A stretch of 64,000 nucleotides of DNA, taken from positions 186,001 to 250,000 of the forward strand of contig FLMG01003521.1 of the NCBI GenBank assembly GCA_900088475.1, given 5' to 3'. Positions within the stretch are counted from its first letter, which is position 1; each line of letters begins with the position of its first letter. Of the stretch, positions 16,340 to 25,402 are shown one piece after another. A program made the translations under genes and the position numbers. The stretch comes from Hyphochytrium catenoides (lineage: Eukaryota; Sar; Hyphochytriomycetes; Hyphochytriales; Hyphochytriaceae). Below the pieces are notes generated by a model. It saw only the letters and a program-made list of their open reading frames with translations, did not search any database and was not told where the DNA came from.

Positions 16340-17179
16340 ATGCCTCGTATGACCCGACGTAAGTTCAAAGAGAGCATACTCCAACAGTTGTTAGAGGATA
16401 CTCCAACGGCTTCCATTATGCAACAGGAGGATGCGGACAAGACCACTTATCTGTCATTCGATGTTGCTACCAAGTCGATTGCCTTCTGTATTGTCTCCTT
16501 TCCCAAGAACTATGCTCGTACCTACATCGACCTGAAACAGCGATACGGCAAACTCTCAGAAGAGATCAACAGAAGTCGCCAGCGCCTTGATGGAGCTGAC
16601 GTGAGAGACCTACAAGCAATAAATGAAAATCTGGACCTACTCCTTACCCAGGTTACAGCCCTGCGAGATGAGCTACAGCAGTACATCTGCATCATTGATG
16701 GCTCAGTGGACAACCTTATTCCAGATAAGAAAGACAAGGACATCACTGAGGTAGAGCGGGTCAAAGCGTTGGTTATGTACTATCGTACGAGGTTATGCCC
16801 CTTGCTCGCGCGCCACCAACTGAACCCTGACAACTTGGTGGTGCTCATTGAGCATCAGATGGCTCCCAACTCTCGAGCTCGGTCCATCTGCTCTGCCCTA
16901 GTAGCGGTCTTCGCTGACTACGAAGTACATATAGTCAAACCAATCCTTAAGAATCGTATTAATCTTACAAAGGATGGCCACTGGGTTAACTTTGTAAAAC
17001 AGTATAAGACCCTCTACACTGCGAACAAGAAGCATGCCATCTATAATTTTGAGGTCCTCAGTAAAGATTTCCGTTGCGACCTAGTCTTCACTAAGTCCCA
17101 GATCAGTCATGTCTCTGACGCTTTCATGCAAATCCTTGGCTATCTAAAATACAAAAAAGACGTTACAGTGGGCAGCTAG
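16340..17179 (+). CDS. Holliday junction resolvase, poxvirus A22/RuvC-like
   Basis: This endonuclease cuts four-way DNA junctions during genome replication and packaging. It has 279 residues from the ATG at 16340; a TTG at 16322 was rejected. The RNase H fold signature is present: 'TYLSFDVATKSIAFCIV' with Asp41, 'NLVVLIEHQM' with Glu171, and near the C-terminus 'SHVSDAFMQILGYL' with Asp260, giving the acidic active site. A Lys/Arg-rich loop and a coiled insertion of about 60 residues (about 65-130) separate the first two motifs. Poxviral A22 and its relatives in other large DNA viruses share this order (known). It appears intact. Confidence 0.9.
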   Translation: MPRMTRRKFKESILQQLLEDTPTASIMQQEDADKTTYLSFDVATKSIAFCIVSFPKNYARTYIDLKQRYGKLSEEINRSRQRLDGADVRDLQAINENLDLLLTQVTALRDELQQYICIIDGSVDNLIPDKKDKDITEVERVKALVMYYRTRLCPLLARHQLNPDNLVVLIEHQMAPNSRARSICSALVAVFADYEVHIVKPILKNRINLTKDGHWVNFVKQYKTLYTANKKHAIYNFEVLSKDFRCDLVFTKSQISHVSDAFMQILGYLKYKKDVTVGS

Positions 17180-17201
17180 AGCGACGAAGCAAGACCTCTA
17201 G
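17176..17201. terminator. Hairpin between convergent genes
   Basis: CTAGAG (17176-17181) pairs with CTCTAG (17196-17201). It spans the resolvase stop codon (17177-17179) and abuts the stop of the leftward gene at 17202. It can fold on either strand and so could mark both 3' ends. Confidence 0.35.
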
Positions 17202-18035
17202 TCACACCAAGGTGCTAAACAAGGCTGTGCCGACCACCAAGCCTAGGCCAAAGACTACAATGAGCACCACGTCCATCCAGAGCTGGTCCTCGGCTAAGCT
17301 ATCCAGTGCAAAGGGAACAAAACTCAGTAGGACCATATAGAAGAGAATCATAGTACTCATGGCAACGCTGCCTTGAAATAATAGTTTGGCTGAACCTATG
17401 GTATACCCTATAACACAAGCTATAACCGGTATGACTAAGGCGGTGGCACAGATAAGTCCGAAAGCAAGAGATCTGGCGCTCTTACGTCGGACTAGCTCCT
17501 TACCTATCATCATAGCAACAGTTGCTCGTGGAATAGTTATAACACAGGCAATGGCAATTGAAGTGATAAGATCAATATGTACGGCGGTCCCGAGTAGAAA
17601 TCCATCTGGTAGCGCTCCTATAACTCCGTCGGTGATGATGAGTCTCCATGGAGTGCCCATTGGCCCATTGATCTCATATATGTATGGCAAGATGCGGACA
17701 CTAAACGAGTCAGCTCGCTGCTGTTCGTCTACCTGGTACTCGTAGTTGATAGTCTCAAGGTTCTGTTCTTTCTTTTTTATGAGTCTGCAGGATATATGGA
17801 TCAGCACAGTGAAGCTAATCCCAAAGAATAGTCCAAGGCAGTTCACAAGTAGAGGCGTATGAGTCATAACTCTTGCAAAGGAGAACGCCAGCGTGGCTAT
17901 GCCAAGACCAGAAGAGAGAGCACGAATAGCGCGACCAACCAGGGGATTCCAATACGTGAAGCCACCAAGTACGAGCCCACCAGCAAGGAACATTCCACTC
18001 ATAGGCACTAACGCAAGGAATAACAGAGTTGTCAT
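17202..18035 (-). CDS. Polytopic membrane protein, about 277 aa
   Basis: Strongly hydrophobic throughout, with seven or eight likely membrane helices, for example 'TTLLFLALVPMSGMFLAGG', 'LGLFFGISFTVLIHISC', 'VIPVIACVIGYTIGSA' and 'MDVVLIVVFGLGLVVGTAL'. A polar loop near residues 115-140 ('KKKEQNLETINYEYQ') is likely outside the bilayer. No family recognised. The frame stays open upstream to about 18230 but without an ATG. The first in-frame ATG is at 18035 and follows the codons for 'YGVGTLAI', so some upstream hydrophobic coding sequence may be lost or a non-ATG start used. It resembles no known viral transporter that I can name. Confidence 0.6.
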   Translation of the reverse strand: MTTLLFLALVPMSGMFLAGGLVLGGFTYWNPLVGRAIRALSSGLGIATLAFSFARVMTHTPLLVNCLGLFFGISFTVLIHISCRLIKKKEQNLETINYEYQVDEQQRADSFSVRILPYIYEINGPMGTPWRLIITDGVIGALPDGFLLGTAVHIDLITSIAIACVITIPRATVAMMIGKELVRRKSARSLAFGLICATALVIPVIACVIGYTIGSAKLLFQGSVAMSTMILFYMVLLSFVPFALDSLAEDQLWMDVVLIVVFGLGLVVGTALFSTLV

Positions 18036-18263
18036 GATAGCCAGAGTACCAACCCCATATAATGGTATAACTCTTCTAATCAAAAAAATATTAGTTGCAT
18101 GTTCTGCATGCAACCCACAAGACTGTGTATGCAGCCCTTCAACATTGATTCGTATATAGGACTTTGTGATGAAGCTGGCGACTTCTGGAGGAGGACTGGT
18201 GGACGGACAACAAAAAAGTTGGGGAGCTCCTCATAACTCTTTTTCCATCGTCAACCAAAGATC

Positions 18264-19031
18264 ATGTCACGTTCACAAGAAGACGGCACAATTGTCCTAA
18301 CTCAAAGGTCCCCATATCCGGATATCGTGAAGCAAGCGGCCAGACATCTGAGGATCAAATGGGGGATAAACTTTACAGAGGAGACTCTACGCGTAGTGGA
18401 ACAAGCATTTGAGCGTGGCATTGTCCTTCAAAGGACATCTTCTGACGAGACCTTTGTGCGGCCTAGAAACACCAACCAGATCCAACGCAGAGCAGGGCAT
18501 CTTCCGTCTGTTATGTTTACCTCCATTCCCAGAATGATATCACTACTACCTATAATTCAACAACACCTGCGAAGTCCCAGTGATCGGAGAAGCTTGGAGA
18601 TCCTGAATCCAGCTCGAAACTACCAGGAACTCATCCCCCAGTTTGCTGATAGTTCTGAGCCACTACTTGGTTATTGGCTAGACCAGCATCACAGAGGCAT
18701 CCAAGGGTTAAGCAGCTTTTGTTATAGTCTACGCGGTGAGACCGAAGCGCGTTGTGAGGCGATAAAGAAGATCCAGCGTTTTGTCAGGATCCATGTGCTC
18801 AGCCGAATCGGTCCGCAACATAATCTTTGGTTGTCGGAGATGGTTCAATTGGAGTATAAATCCTTGACTTGTAAGATCTGTTATGATGATGCTGCATCTT
18901 TGTTTTTCAAATGTAAGACATGCAAGAGTGGAGAGTTTCATCGCTCATGCTGGCGGAAATGGTACAGTGGGCATCACTATGAAGGCACCAGATGCTTACT
19001 CTGTAATACTATCAATCTGTCTTTCTATTAA
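18264..19031 (+). CDS. RING-type zinc-finger protein (E3-ligase-like), paralogue of 29862-30803
   Basis: 255 residues. The C-terminal 55 residues form a RING variant: 'CKICYDDAASLFFKC', 'CKSGEFHRSCW', then 'GTRCLLCNTINLSFY'. The C-x2-C, C-x2-C, H-x2-C and C-x2-C pairs are all present. Before it lies a helix 'EARCEAIKKIQRFVRIHVL' with an IQ-motif-like look, which the paralogue has as 'RIAAVTKIQRCFRRTMAS'. The N-terminus (about 1-160) is not recognised and diverges from the paralogue. Viral RING proteins often act as ubiquitin ligases on host factors (known). Target unknown. Confidence 0.82.
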   Translation: MSRSQEDGTIVLTQRSPYPDIVKQAARHLRIKWGINFTEETLRVVEQAFERGIVLQRTSSDETFVRPRNTNQIQRRAGHLPSVMFTSIPRMISLLPIIQQHLRSPSDRRSLEILNPARNYQELIPQFADSSEPLLGYWLDQHHRGIQGLSSFCYSLRGETEARCEAIKKIQRFVRIHVLSRIGPQHNLWLSEMVQLEYKSLTCKICYDDAASLFFKCKTCKSGEFHRSCWRKWYSGHHYEGTRCLLCNTINLSFY

Positions 19032-19145
19032 CATGTACGTTCTACCCTAAAACAAAAAAAAAGTGCCTAACATCGCGCTAAGCAAGTAGTGTTTACACAC
19101 AGCCAGTTGCCTGCTTTTAACAGAAGTCCAAGTGGGGCTGTGCTT

Positions 19146-19538
19146 CTATTTTGCAGCTTGGTGGATTACTGGAGTTGGTGACTCCCACGGCTCGATCCAA
19201 ACGCCATCAACTCTCATCATTTGGTTCTTTTCTGTCCAGAGATTGTACAAGAAATCCGCGTGTACCACTACAGACTCTCCGATCAATTCAGTTCTGGTAT
19301 GCCGATAGTTCCACAAAACCCAGTGGCCGCCACGCAATCGCAATTCTCCTCGTAGTCTCCGGACCCTAACTTTACCACCTGGAACAGATATCTTATCTAT
19401 TTTTATGATTGGTCTCGCTTCTTTTTTCAAGACATGAGAGTCATCAAAGAATGAGGTACATACAATGTCTCCTATACTTAGGTTCTTGAGACGCTTGCGA
19501 CCATCAGGGGTGTCAACTCTCGATCCACCGACAAACAT
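19146..19538 (-). CDS. Stand-alone Hint (intein/hedgehog-like) domain protein, 130 aa
   Basis: The sequence follows the Hint fold order. The N-terminal block 'MFVGGSRVDTPDGRKRLKNL' continues 'SIGDIV', matching the usual 'CF.aGT.V.T.dG.k.i..l..GD.V'. A block-B-like 'LRGGHWVLW' is near residue 70, and a C-terminal block 'LYNLWTEKNQMMRVDGVWI' near 103-121 matches 'vYNl.v...h....dGv.v'. The position of the catalytic Cys/Ser is taken by the initiator Met, and the C-terminal His-Asn is absent ('EPWESPTPVIHQAAK'). It therefore cannot carry out normal splicing or autocleavage. No extein surrounds it. It could be a domesticated Hint domain with a binding role. The family call is by eye; function is unknown. 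Confidence 0.6.
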   Translation of the reverse strand: MFVGGSRVDTPDGRKRLKNLSIGDIVCTSFFDDSHVLKKEARPIIKIDKISVPGGKVRVRRLRGELRLRGGHWVLWNYRHTRTELIGESVVVHADFLYNLWTEKNQMMRVDGVWIEPWESPTPVIHQAAK

Positions 19539-19614
19539 CCTGTCTAATAGGTATATATGAGTTTGTCTTTAGTTAGTGAAGGTGGAGCTTAGCAGAAGGA
19601 CTTGAAGACTGGAC

Positions 19615-20196
19615 CTAGATGAATGTAGATGCTGCCATTGAGAGTTTGGTCTCGAGTGACTTCTCAAGGTCGTGAAGCTTCCGCCGGAAGTCTGTCTCGC
19701 TCCAGAGCCCGCCGTAGTACACCATACAGGTCTTGTGAGGTGCCTGTGGTATGTAGTGCACAGAATTTCCAGTATACAGTTTATAGAGAAAGGCCAGGTT
19801 ATCGAGAAGCTTCCACGCTTGGTCTTTGCGATGGAAGTATGTGTTGATGTAGAGAGAAGTGCATACGAAGCTGCACATGTTTCCGAGGACTCCTACTTCG
19901 ACACAGCCAGTACCGTTCCTTACAGATGAGTTATCCTTTATGTAAGTGGGAACAAACTTCGGGGTGTCTTCGAAGGTGAAGTCACACATCCAGCACTTCA
20001 GGTTTGTCTTCTTGGGCCAGTGGCGAATACCAGTGAAGACCTTTGGGATGGAGTCATAGCTCTGTGCGATCACTTCGGGTTGTTGATCAAGACTCTCAAG
20101 AATCTGCTTATCAAAAATGTCTTCCATGCTCTGATAATGCTCCATGGTGACACCTGACAAGTGGAGAATATTGGGCGGGTTGTATGTTGTTTCCAT
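19615..20196 (-). CDS. Putative late transcription factor, VLTF-2/A1-like zinc-binding protein
   Basis: 193 residues. A zinc module is visible: 'LKCWMCDFTFEDTPKFVPTY' (Cys-x2-Cys) and, about 35 residues later, 'GNMCSFVCTSLYIN' (Cys-x3-Cys with aromatic residues), resembling a TRASH/MYM-type finger. This layout followed by 'WKLLDNLAFLYKLYTG' and 'IPQAPHKTCMVYYGGLW' is like the poxvirus A1 (VLTF-2) relatives found across large DNA viruses (recalled family pattern, not verified). In poxviruses this factor turns on late genes. The N-terminal about 60 residues are variable. An alternative is another zinc-binding viral protein of unknown role. Confidence 0.55.
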   Translation of the reverse strand: METTYNPPNILHLSGVTMEHYQSMEDIFDKQILESLDQQPEVIAQSYDSIPKVFTGIRHWPKKTNLKCWMCDFTFEDTPKFVPTYIKDNSSVRNGTGCVEVGVLGNMCSFVCTSLYINTYFHRKDQAWKLLDNLAFLYKLYTGNSVHYIPQAPHKTCMVYYGGLWSETDFRRKLHDLEKSLETKLSMAASTFI

Positions 20197-20292
20197 TGTG
20201 TAGGCAGATCAAGACAGCAATAATAGTTATGGCTTCAAGTATTTAATCAGACTTAACTTGAAAAAAGTTAGACAAGCAACCTGACGTTACGT

Positions 20293-21456
20293 TCACGTCT
20301 CAATCAATGGCATTAGGAGCTGGTAGATTGGTTTTCGTAGCCCTACCACGGTCCTCTTCTCTGGGGGAGTATGAGTATAGACGAACTCTGCTATTGCTAA
20401 GGCCTTTGGATCCTCCAAAATAGACTCGTCGAGTCGGTTCAGATCTTGAAGGACAAATGTGGCACCAAACCTGTTGTGCAAGAGCTTAGCTGCCAGCACG
20501 CAAGGGTCCTCTATCACGGTGGCAGTAACGTCGGCAAGCTGCTGGGGTTCTAACTTAAGGCCATACTTCTCTATAGCGTACACATGTGTCTCCAGCTCTT
20601 TCTCATCGCACAGGTATAAGGCTCGGTTGTAGATCATATCAGCAGTGGGTACGCCTCCGCGTTCCTCCAGATAATGTAGTATATCCATACTTCCACACAT
20701 CACGGCTACACTCGTAGCTTCATTATTGACGGGTAGCCCGAGAATTTCATGAGCGAACCTGACAAGATTCAGTTTCCTCGACTCCACTGCCCCAACCAAA
20801 CCGTAGTCCTTATTACATCCCAAATCGGCTAACTCCTTAGCGACTTCCCAATATCCACGGTAGAGAGTGTGCTTGAGAATATGAGGATCTCGTAAAGCAT
20901 TCTTTTCCTTGTCAAGGAACTTCGACACGTCTTTCACTTTAACAATCATTGTTGGGCCAAAGAAAAGGATTGCGAAAAACAAAGTACTCTTGTCGCTCAT
21001 GAACCCTTTACTCCAGAGGTGTTCTAGCAGATCTCGTACGTAATCTAGCAGATCATCTCCGTCCTCTGCACTCGTTAAGGCATACTGAGCATAGAAAGCC
21101 ATGCGTAGCAGCTCGGTTATGACCTCTCCGACAAGGAAGTCCGGTATCTCCAGCTCCTTCAGCATAAGGCCAATAAGCTTTATGGAGTTAGAGTCTCTCA
21201 TGGGCCATGAACTGTCCATTATCTGTCTCCAGTACTCTTCCGAAAATACAATGCCTTGCCATTCTGGACGTGTCCTGATTTGCTCGATAACGTAGCGTAA
21301 CCAGTCCACATTGTAATGGTCCTTAGCTAGCCTTGCTAGTGTTGACAGCTTGTCTGTGCAGACATCAGACAGCATCTCCATGCCCAAACACGTCTCATAA
21401 TCAGCCTTAATAGCCGCAAACTCATCAGATCCTTGGACTTCATTATCAGATACCAT
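20293..21456 (-). CDS. Ankyrin-like repeat protein, 387 aa, intact paralogue
   Basis: The middle part (about residues 185-300) has ankyrin-like helices: 'LYRGYWEVAKELADLGCNKD', 'VESRKLNLVRFAHEILG' and 'VMCGSMDILHYLEERGG'. The N-terminal half is helical ('TLARLAKDHYNVDWLRYVIE'), the C-terminal part contains 'THTPPEKRTVVGLRKPIYQ'. It is a close paralogue of the frameshifted gene at 21550-22867, with 93 bases between them and identical phrases such as 'HEILGLPVNNEATS'. Ankyrin proteins are expanded in amoeba viruses, where many are thought to steer host ubiquitin ligases (known as a trend). No F-box is seen. Function unknown. Confidence 0.8.
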   Translation of the reverse strand: MVSDNEVQGSDEFAAIKADYETCLGMEMLSDVCTDKLSTLARLAKDHYNVDWLRYVIEQIRTRPEWQGIVFSEEYWRQIMDSSWPMRDSNSIKLIGLMLKELEIPDFLVGEVITELLRMAFYAQYALTSAEDGDDLLDYVRDLLEHLWSKGFMSDKSTLFFAILFFGPTMIVKVKDVSKFLDKEKNALRDPHILKHTLYRGYWEVAKELADLGCNKDYGLVGAVESRKLNLVRFAHEILGLPVNNEATSVAVMCGSMDILHYLEERGGVPTADMIYNRALYLCDEKELETHVYAIEKYGLKLEPQQLADVTATVIEDPCVLAAKLLHNRFGATFVLQDLNRLDESILEDPKALAIAEFVYTHTPPEKRTVVGLRKPIYQLLMPLIET

Positions 21457-21549
21457 TCTTGCTAAGGCTAAAGCGAGTAAAAACTATAAAATTTGTGATC
21501 TGCTCTACTATATGATTGTTGTGATCCGCTATCTAATACAAGGTATTTT

Positions 21550-22867
21550 TTAATCTGAATTAACCTGGAAGTTAGACCAGACATGGCGTCGTAGCCATGA
21601 AGATTTTGGCTTGTAGAGTTGCTTGGCAAGAAACTCCCGAACCACGTATTGCTTCCTGATCCTGGTGAACGTTTGTCTCATCTCACTCTCAATAAATGGC
21701 AATAGAAGCTGGTAGACGGCTTCACTTAACCTTACGACAGTCCTCTTCTCTGGGGGAGTATGAGTGAAGACGAACTCTACCATCTCTAAGGTATCTGGTT
21801 CATCCAAGATACACTCATCGAGCCGGTTCAGATCTTGAAGGACAAATGTGACACCAAACTTATCGTACAAGAGCTTGGCTGCCAGCACGCTAGTGTTCTG
21901 TATAACGCCGACCGTAACGTTGGCAACCTGCTGGGGATCCATCTTAAGGCTATACTTCTCTATAGCGTACACATGTGTCTCCAACTCTTCTTCATCGTAC
22001 AGGTTTTCGGCTAGATGCTCAAATACCATACTAGCAATGGGTACGCCTCCACGTTCCTCCAGATAATGTAGTATATCCATACATCCAACCGTCACGGCTC
22101 TACTCGTAGCTTCATTATTGACGGGAAGCCCGAGAATTTCATGGGTAGACCTGACGATCTCCAAGTTCCTTGACAGAACTGCCCCAAGTAAACCGTCGTC
22201 CATATTGCATCCCATGTCTGCTAACTCCTTAGCGAATTCCCAATATCCTCGGTAGAGAGTGGCCCTGAGAAGGTAAGGACTCCGTAAAGCTTCCCTTTCC
22301 TTATCAAGGAACCGCGACACGTCTTGAACAGTCATCTCTGGACCAAAAAATCTGATTGCGAGAGACAGAGTATTCTTGTCGTTTCTGAACCCTTTGGCCC
22401 AGAGGTGGTCAATGATATGCCCTACGTATTCAACGAAACTCCGTACATCCTTCACCGCAAGCTTATTCTCGTAAGGAAGCTTATGAAAAATAAGCAATTT
22501 TTAGCAGCTTGGATATGACCCCCTCGACAAGAATATCTGGTATCGCCAGCTCCTTCAGCATAAGGCCGATAAGCTTTATGGGGTTGGAGCCTTTGAGTTC
22601 TGTCCAATTGAAGCTGTATGACGTGTCCATCAGCTGGCTCCAGTACTCATCAGGAAATATAATGTCTTGCCATTCTGGGTGTGCGCTGATTTGCTGGATT
22701 ACATAGCGTAACCAATCCACATTGTAATGATCCTTAGCTAGGTCTGCTAGCGTTGAGAGCTGGTCTGTACAGAGCGAGGCAACAGATTGCTCATCAAGCA
22801 GCATCGCCAAGCCCAAACACGTCTCATAGTTCGCCTTCATCAGGGCAAACTCCTCAGAAGGTGTCAT
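21550..22867 (-). pseudogene. Ankyrin-like repeat gene broken by one frameshift
   Basis: Two overlapping leftward frames, 22481-22867 and 21550-22497, together match the intact paralogue at 20293-21456 end to end. The first ends 'KLLKIAYFS' and the second resumes at 'HKLPYENKLAVKD', with the switch near a run of T/A bases at about 22484-22500. The second frame has no ATG near its beginning, since the apparent start is a TTG. Elsewhere the sequence is well kept, including 'HEILGLPVNNEATS' and 'THTPPEKRTVVRL'. The break is therefore recent, or it is a sequencing error in a homopolymer. It has extra residues at the C-terminus ('PKSSWLRRHVWSNFQVNSD') compared with the paralogue. Confidence 0.8.
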
Positions 22868-22922
22868 CTCTCGCTTAGATCAGCCAAATGTAAAATTGTG
22901 ATCCGCTATCTAATATATAGCT

Positions 22923-23723
22923 ATGGCTTCTTTCGGACTGTGCCTCGCGCTAACGCTTATGGTTTTGTTTCTCGCTGTCAATGCCAACAGGATTGCGAGA
23001 AGCCGCATCCTAGGCCCAACACTTATTGGAGCTTACAAATTTGTTTATGGGACAGGTAGTTCAGAGTGTCATACTGCGAAGAGCTTCCGGACCTTTGACG
23101 AGTTCTACACACGAAAAGTTTTTAGAAAGATTGGCAAGGGAGTAGTCTCACCAGTGGATGGTCAGCTTACTTCTCATGCCAAGATCGGCCAGGATTCTAT
23201 GCTCCACTATAACAATAAACACTTTCAACTTAGAACCTTGATAGGTGGATCTTCCCACAATCTGACTTTTCATACATAAGCTTCCAGATTCATCCGCGAG
23301 GGTCTCATCGGGTCTGTTTGCCGTGTGATGCTAGGCATGATAGGATATAAGAACATTGAAGGTGGTTGGTTTCCTGGAAACATCACAAGTATTTTGAATA
23401 GGAATGGTCCTTGTAGGTCAGATTCTGAATCGGTACTTCTTTTCAGTGTGAAGGAGAAGTTGTTTATTATTATCTTGATGGGCACTATCCTAATCAATAG
23501 TATTGACCACATTCGAGAATTACAGAATTATAAAAAGGGAGAGGACATTGGGGTCTTTCATTCCGGCTCTACCGTTATAGTGATATATGACCGTGACTTG
23601 ATGGACGGTGCGAAACGATTTGCCACCGAAAGTCAGAGCTGGTCAACGCATTGGCACATATACCGCTCAGGATACATGACCCGACATTCCAAAAAGCCGC
23701 AAAACTTTTTTTCTGGCATTTAG
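22923..23723 (+). pseudogene. psd-like: Phosphatidylserine decarboxylase-like gene with in-frame stop
   Basis: The enzyme family makes phosphatidylethanolamine from phosphatidylserine. The N-terminus has a hydrophobic anchor (residues 3-20). Family motifs follow: 'SFRTFDEFYTRK', 'GVVSPVDGQLTSHAKIG' and 'HFQLRTLIGG'. After an in-frame TAA at 23277-23279 the same frame continues with 'GGWFPGNITSI', 'ESVLLFSV' and 'GEDIGVFHSGSTVIVIYD'. The Gly-Ser-Thr is the self-cleavage site that forms the pyruvoyl group. The usual 'YHRxH' segment expected between the halves is missing or unrecognisable. With both the stop and that loss, a working enzyme is unlikely unless the stop is read through. The neighbour 50 bases on is the TBP-like gene. 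Confidence 0.75.
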
Positions 23724-23772
23724 TATCATCTCTGACTTTGTCTATCACGATCTTCGTTGAGTCTCTACAGCG

Positions 23773-25125
23773 ATGAGTTTCACTTTAGATGATTTATTGG
23801 AAAATCTGTTGGTTGACGGCGATGGTTGGGAGGCCACAGATCGACCAAGACAGGAGGGGTCTCGCGTGCGTGACATCGTTATCGAGTCCGCAGCAGACGA
23901 TCCAGATCTATCGGTCAGTCCCCCACAACAACAACAGGACGTGACTGAGGATGATGATACGGACTCTGCCTACGATCAAGCCTACGATCCGCCAGATCTG
24001 GAAGTTGATGGATTGGGTAAGGCTGCAGAGAAGGTCCCGTTGAGTGACCTCTGTGAGGTGATTGAGCAACCCGTCATTGTAGAGACGACTCGTCGACGCC
24101 GAGGACGTCCCAAGGGTTCGAGTAATAACAAACAACCCATCAAGCGCAAACAACGTGTCAAGCCTGAGTTGCCAGACTACTCTCATGTAGATCCATCCAT
24201 TGTTCCTTCGGATATTCTTGAGAGCTTGAAGATGACAATCTACTCTTATCAAGCTCAGGTTAGTGGGCTCATTGTGGACTTCTTGAAGCTGTATTATCTT
24301 CTGGAGCCAACCATTGATGAGACAGATTATATTCTGGCGCTACATTGCAATTTTGCCCATCGCATCAACTCTAGTCTTGATGATGCGATGAAGACAAAAG
24401 TCAGTAAGCTAAAGCAAGAAAGACACGCCAAGAAAAAGGTTAGGAAGGCCGTGGGGGACGGAACCTGTTTCAACACTTGCTTGGAGATCTATATCAAGAT
24501 CAGGCACCCTGGTATTCCAGATGACAAGTTTTACAAGATGAAGTGTTCCTCTACCACTGGACAGATCCAAATTCCGGGCGGTCGTTTGGACTCCAAAGAG
24601 GATTGCCGGGCGGTAGTCAACACTTTCTTGTCTCACTTGAAGAAGCATGGTATCTGTGACCCGCTCGCGGAAATCGTGTCAGAGAAAATCTCCATGAAGA
24701 ACTACAAATCCAGGATCAACATTCAGCCAGGATTGGATCTCTGTACTCACAAGCTGAGCCGGTACTTCTACAACATTGAGCATGATGAGTTTGACGAGTT
24801 TGAGGGTGAGTATATCAAGCCACCATTCCAAGTTCGAGAGACGAAGAACCCCGATGAATGTCCGCGGACATCATTCAAGTTTGCCTATGGACCAGATATG
24901 AAAAAAGATGCCTTCCGAGTTGAGATATTTAATAATGAAAGGAAAGTAGACGTGGGCCGTATCAACTTCAAGGGCACCAAGGTCCACGAGTATGCCGTAC
25001 AGGCATATGAATACATCGCCGAGGTAGTCCGCGCGAACTGGGATATGTTTGTAGTGAAGCAACCAACCATCAGTCGCAAAGATGGACTGGACCAGGACGA
25101 TAGCTCAGACAGTGATTCTGACTAG
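23773..25125 (+). CDS. Putative TBP-like transcription factor with AT-hook
   Basis: 450 residues. The first about 130 are acidic and disordered, with an AT-hook-like 'RRRRGRPKGSSNNK' near residue 105-118. The rest looks like two TBP-type half repeats. The first has 'STTGQIQIPGG' and 'DCRAVVNTFLSHLKKHG' (about 255-290). The second has 'FRVEIFNNERKVDVGRINFKG' and 'AVQAYEYIAEVVRAN' (about 380-415). The 'gkI.. G......A......I' pattern is that of TBP repeats as seen in divergent TBP-like proteins of large DNA viruses (recalled pattern). It ends in an acidic Ser/Asp tail. It would direct viral promoter recognition with the factor encoded next door at 25399. Assignment is moderate. Confidence 0.55.
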   Translation: MSFTLDDLLENLLVDGDGWEATDRPRQEGSRVRDIVIESAADDPDLSVSPPQQQQDVTEDDDTDSAYDQAYDPPDLEVDGLGKAAEKVPLSDLCEVIEQPVIVETTRRRRGRPKGSSNNKQPIKRKQRVKPELPDYSHVDPSIVPSDILESLKMTIYSYQAQVSGLIVDFLKLYYLLEPTIDETDYILALHCNFAHRINSSLDDAMKTKVSKLKQERHAKKKVRKAVGDGTCFNTCLEIYIKIRHPGIPDDKFYKMKCSSTTGQIQIPGGRLDSKEDCRAVVNTFLSHLKKHGICDPLAEIVSEKISMKNYKSRINIQPGLDLCTHKLSRYFYNIEHDEFDEFEGEYIKPPFQVRETKNPDECPRTSFKFAYGPDMKKDAFRVEIFNNERKVDVGRINFKGTKVHEYAVQAYEYIAEVVRANWDMFVVKQPTISRKDGLDQDDSSDSDSD

Positions 25126-25147
25126 GGGGTTTGTGCATATACTACCT

Positions 25148-25402
25148 TTATATTACTTTGGATTTGATCAAGTAGTTGGCAATAACAAAGAGAATGACCA
25201 ATGATATTCCTTGAAGCACGACCCCCAAATTTGTAGCGTTACGCTCCATCGTTGCGCCTTGTACGCTGCATAAGACGCTATTCGTATAGACATCACTAAC
25301 GACAAAGATAAACAGCATGAAGACAACAATCATTGTCTTAACGGTTGTGAAGGGAGCACTGTCATCCGCTACATGGCGCCGCAAGGGTATAGAGTCACTC
25401 AT
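25148..25402 (-). CDS. Small two-helix membrane protein, 84 aa
   Basis: Family not recognised. Two hydrophobic helices, about residues 22-40 ('MIVVFMLFIFVVSDVY') and 60-80 ('GISLVILFVIANYLI'), are joined by a polar loop containing one Cys ('LCSVQGATMERNATN'). The ATG overlaps the stop of the preceding leftward 1259-aa gene in an ATGA arrangement (25399-25402), so the two may be co-transcribed. Size and layout suggest a virion membrane component. Confidence 0.65.
   Translation of the reverse strand: MSDSIPLRRHVADDSAPFTTVKTMIVVFMLFIFVVSDVYTNSVLCSVQGATMERNATNLGVVLQGISLVILFVIANYLIKSKVI

Noticed and set aside
18036-18113. Longer start of the polytopic membrane protein from a TTG at 18113
   Set aside because: TTG starts are not expected here; the upstream open frame has no ATG back to a stop. 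It is kept only as a remark on the gene.
22481-22497. Programmed ribosomal frameshift joining the two ankyrin-like frames
   Set aside because: No clear slippery heptamer with a following pseudoknot is visible, and the intact paralogue needs no shift; mutation or sequencing error is simpler.
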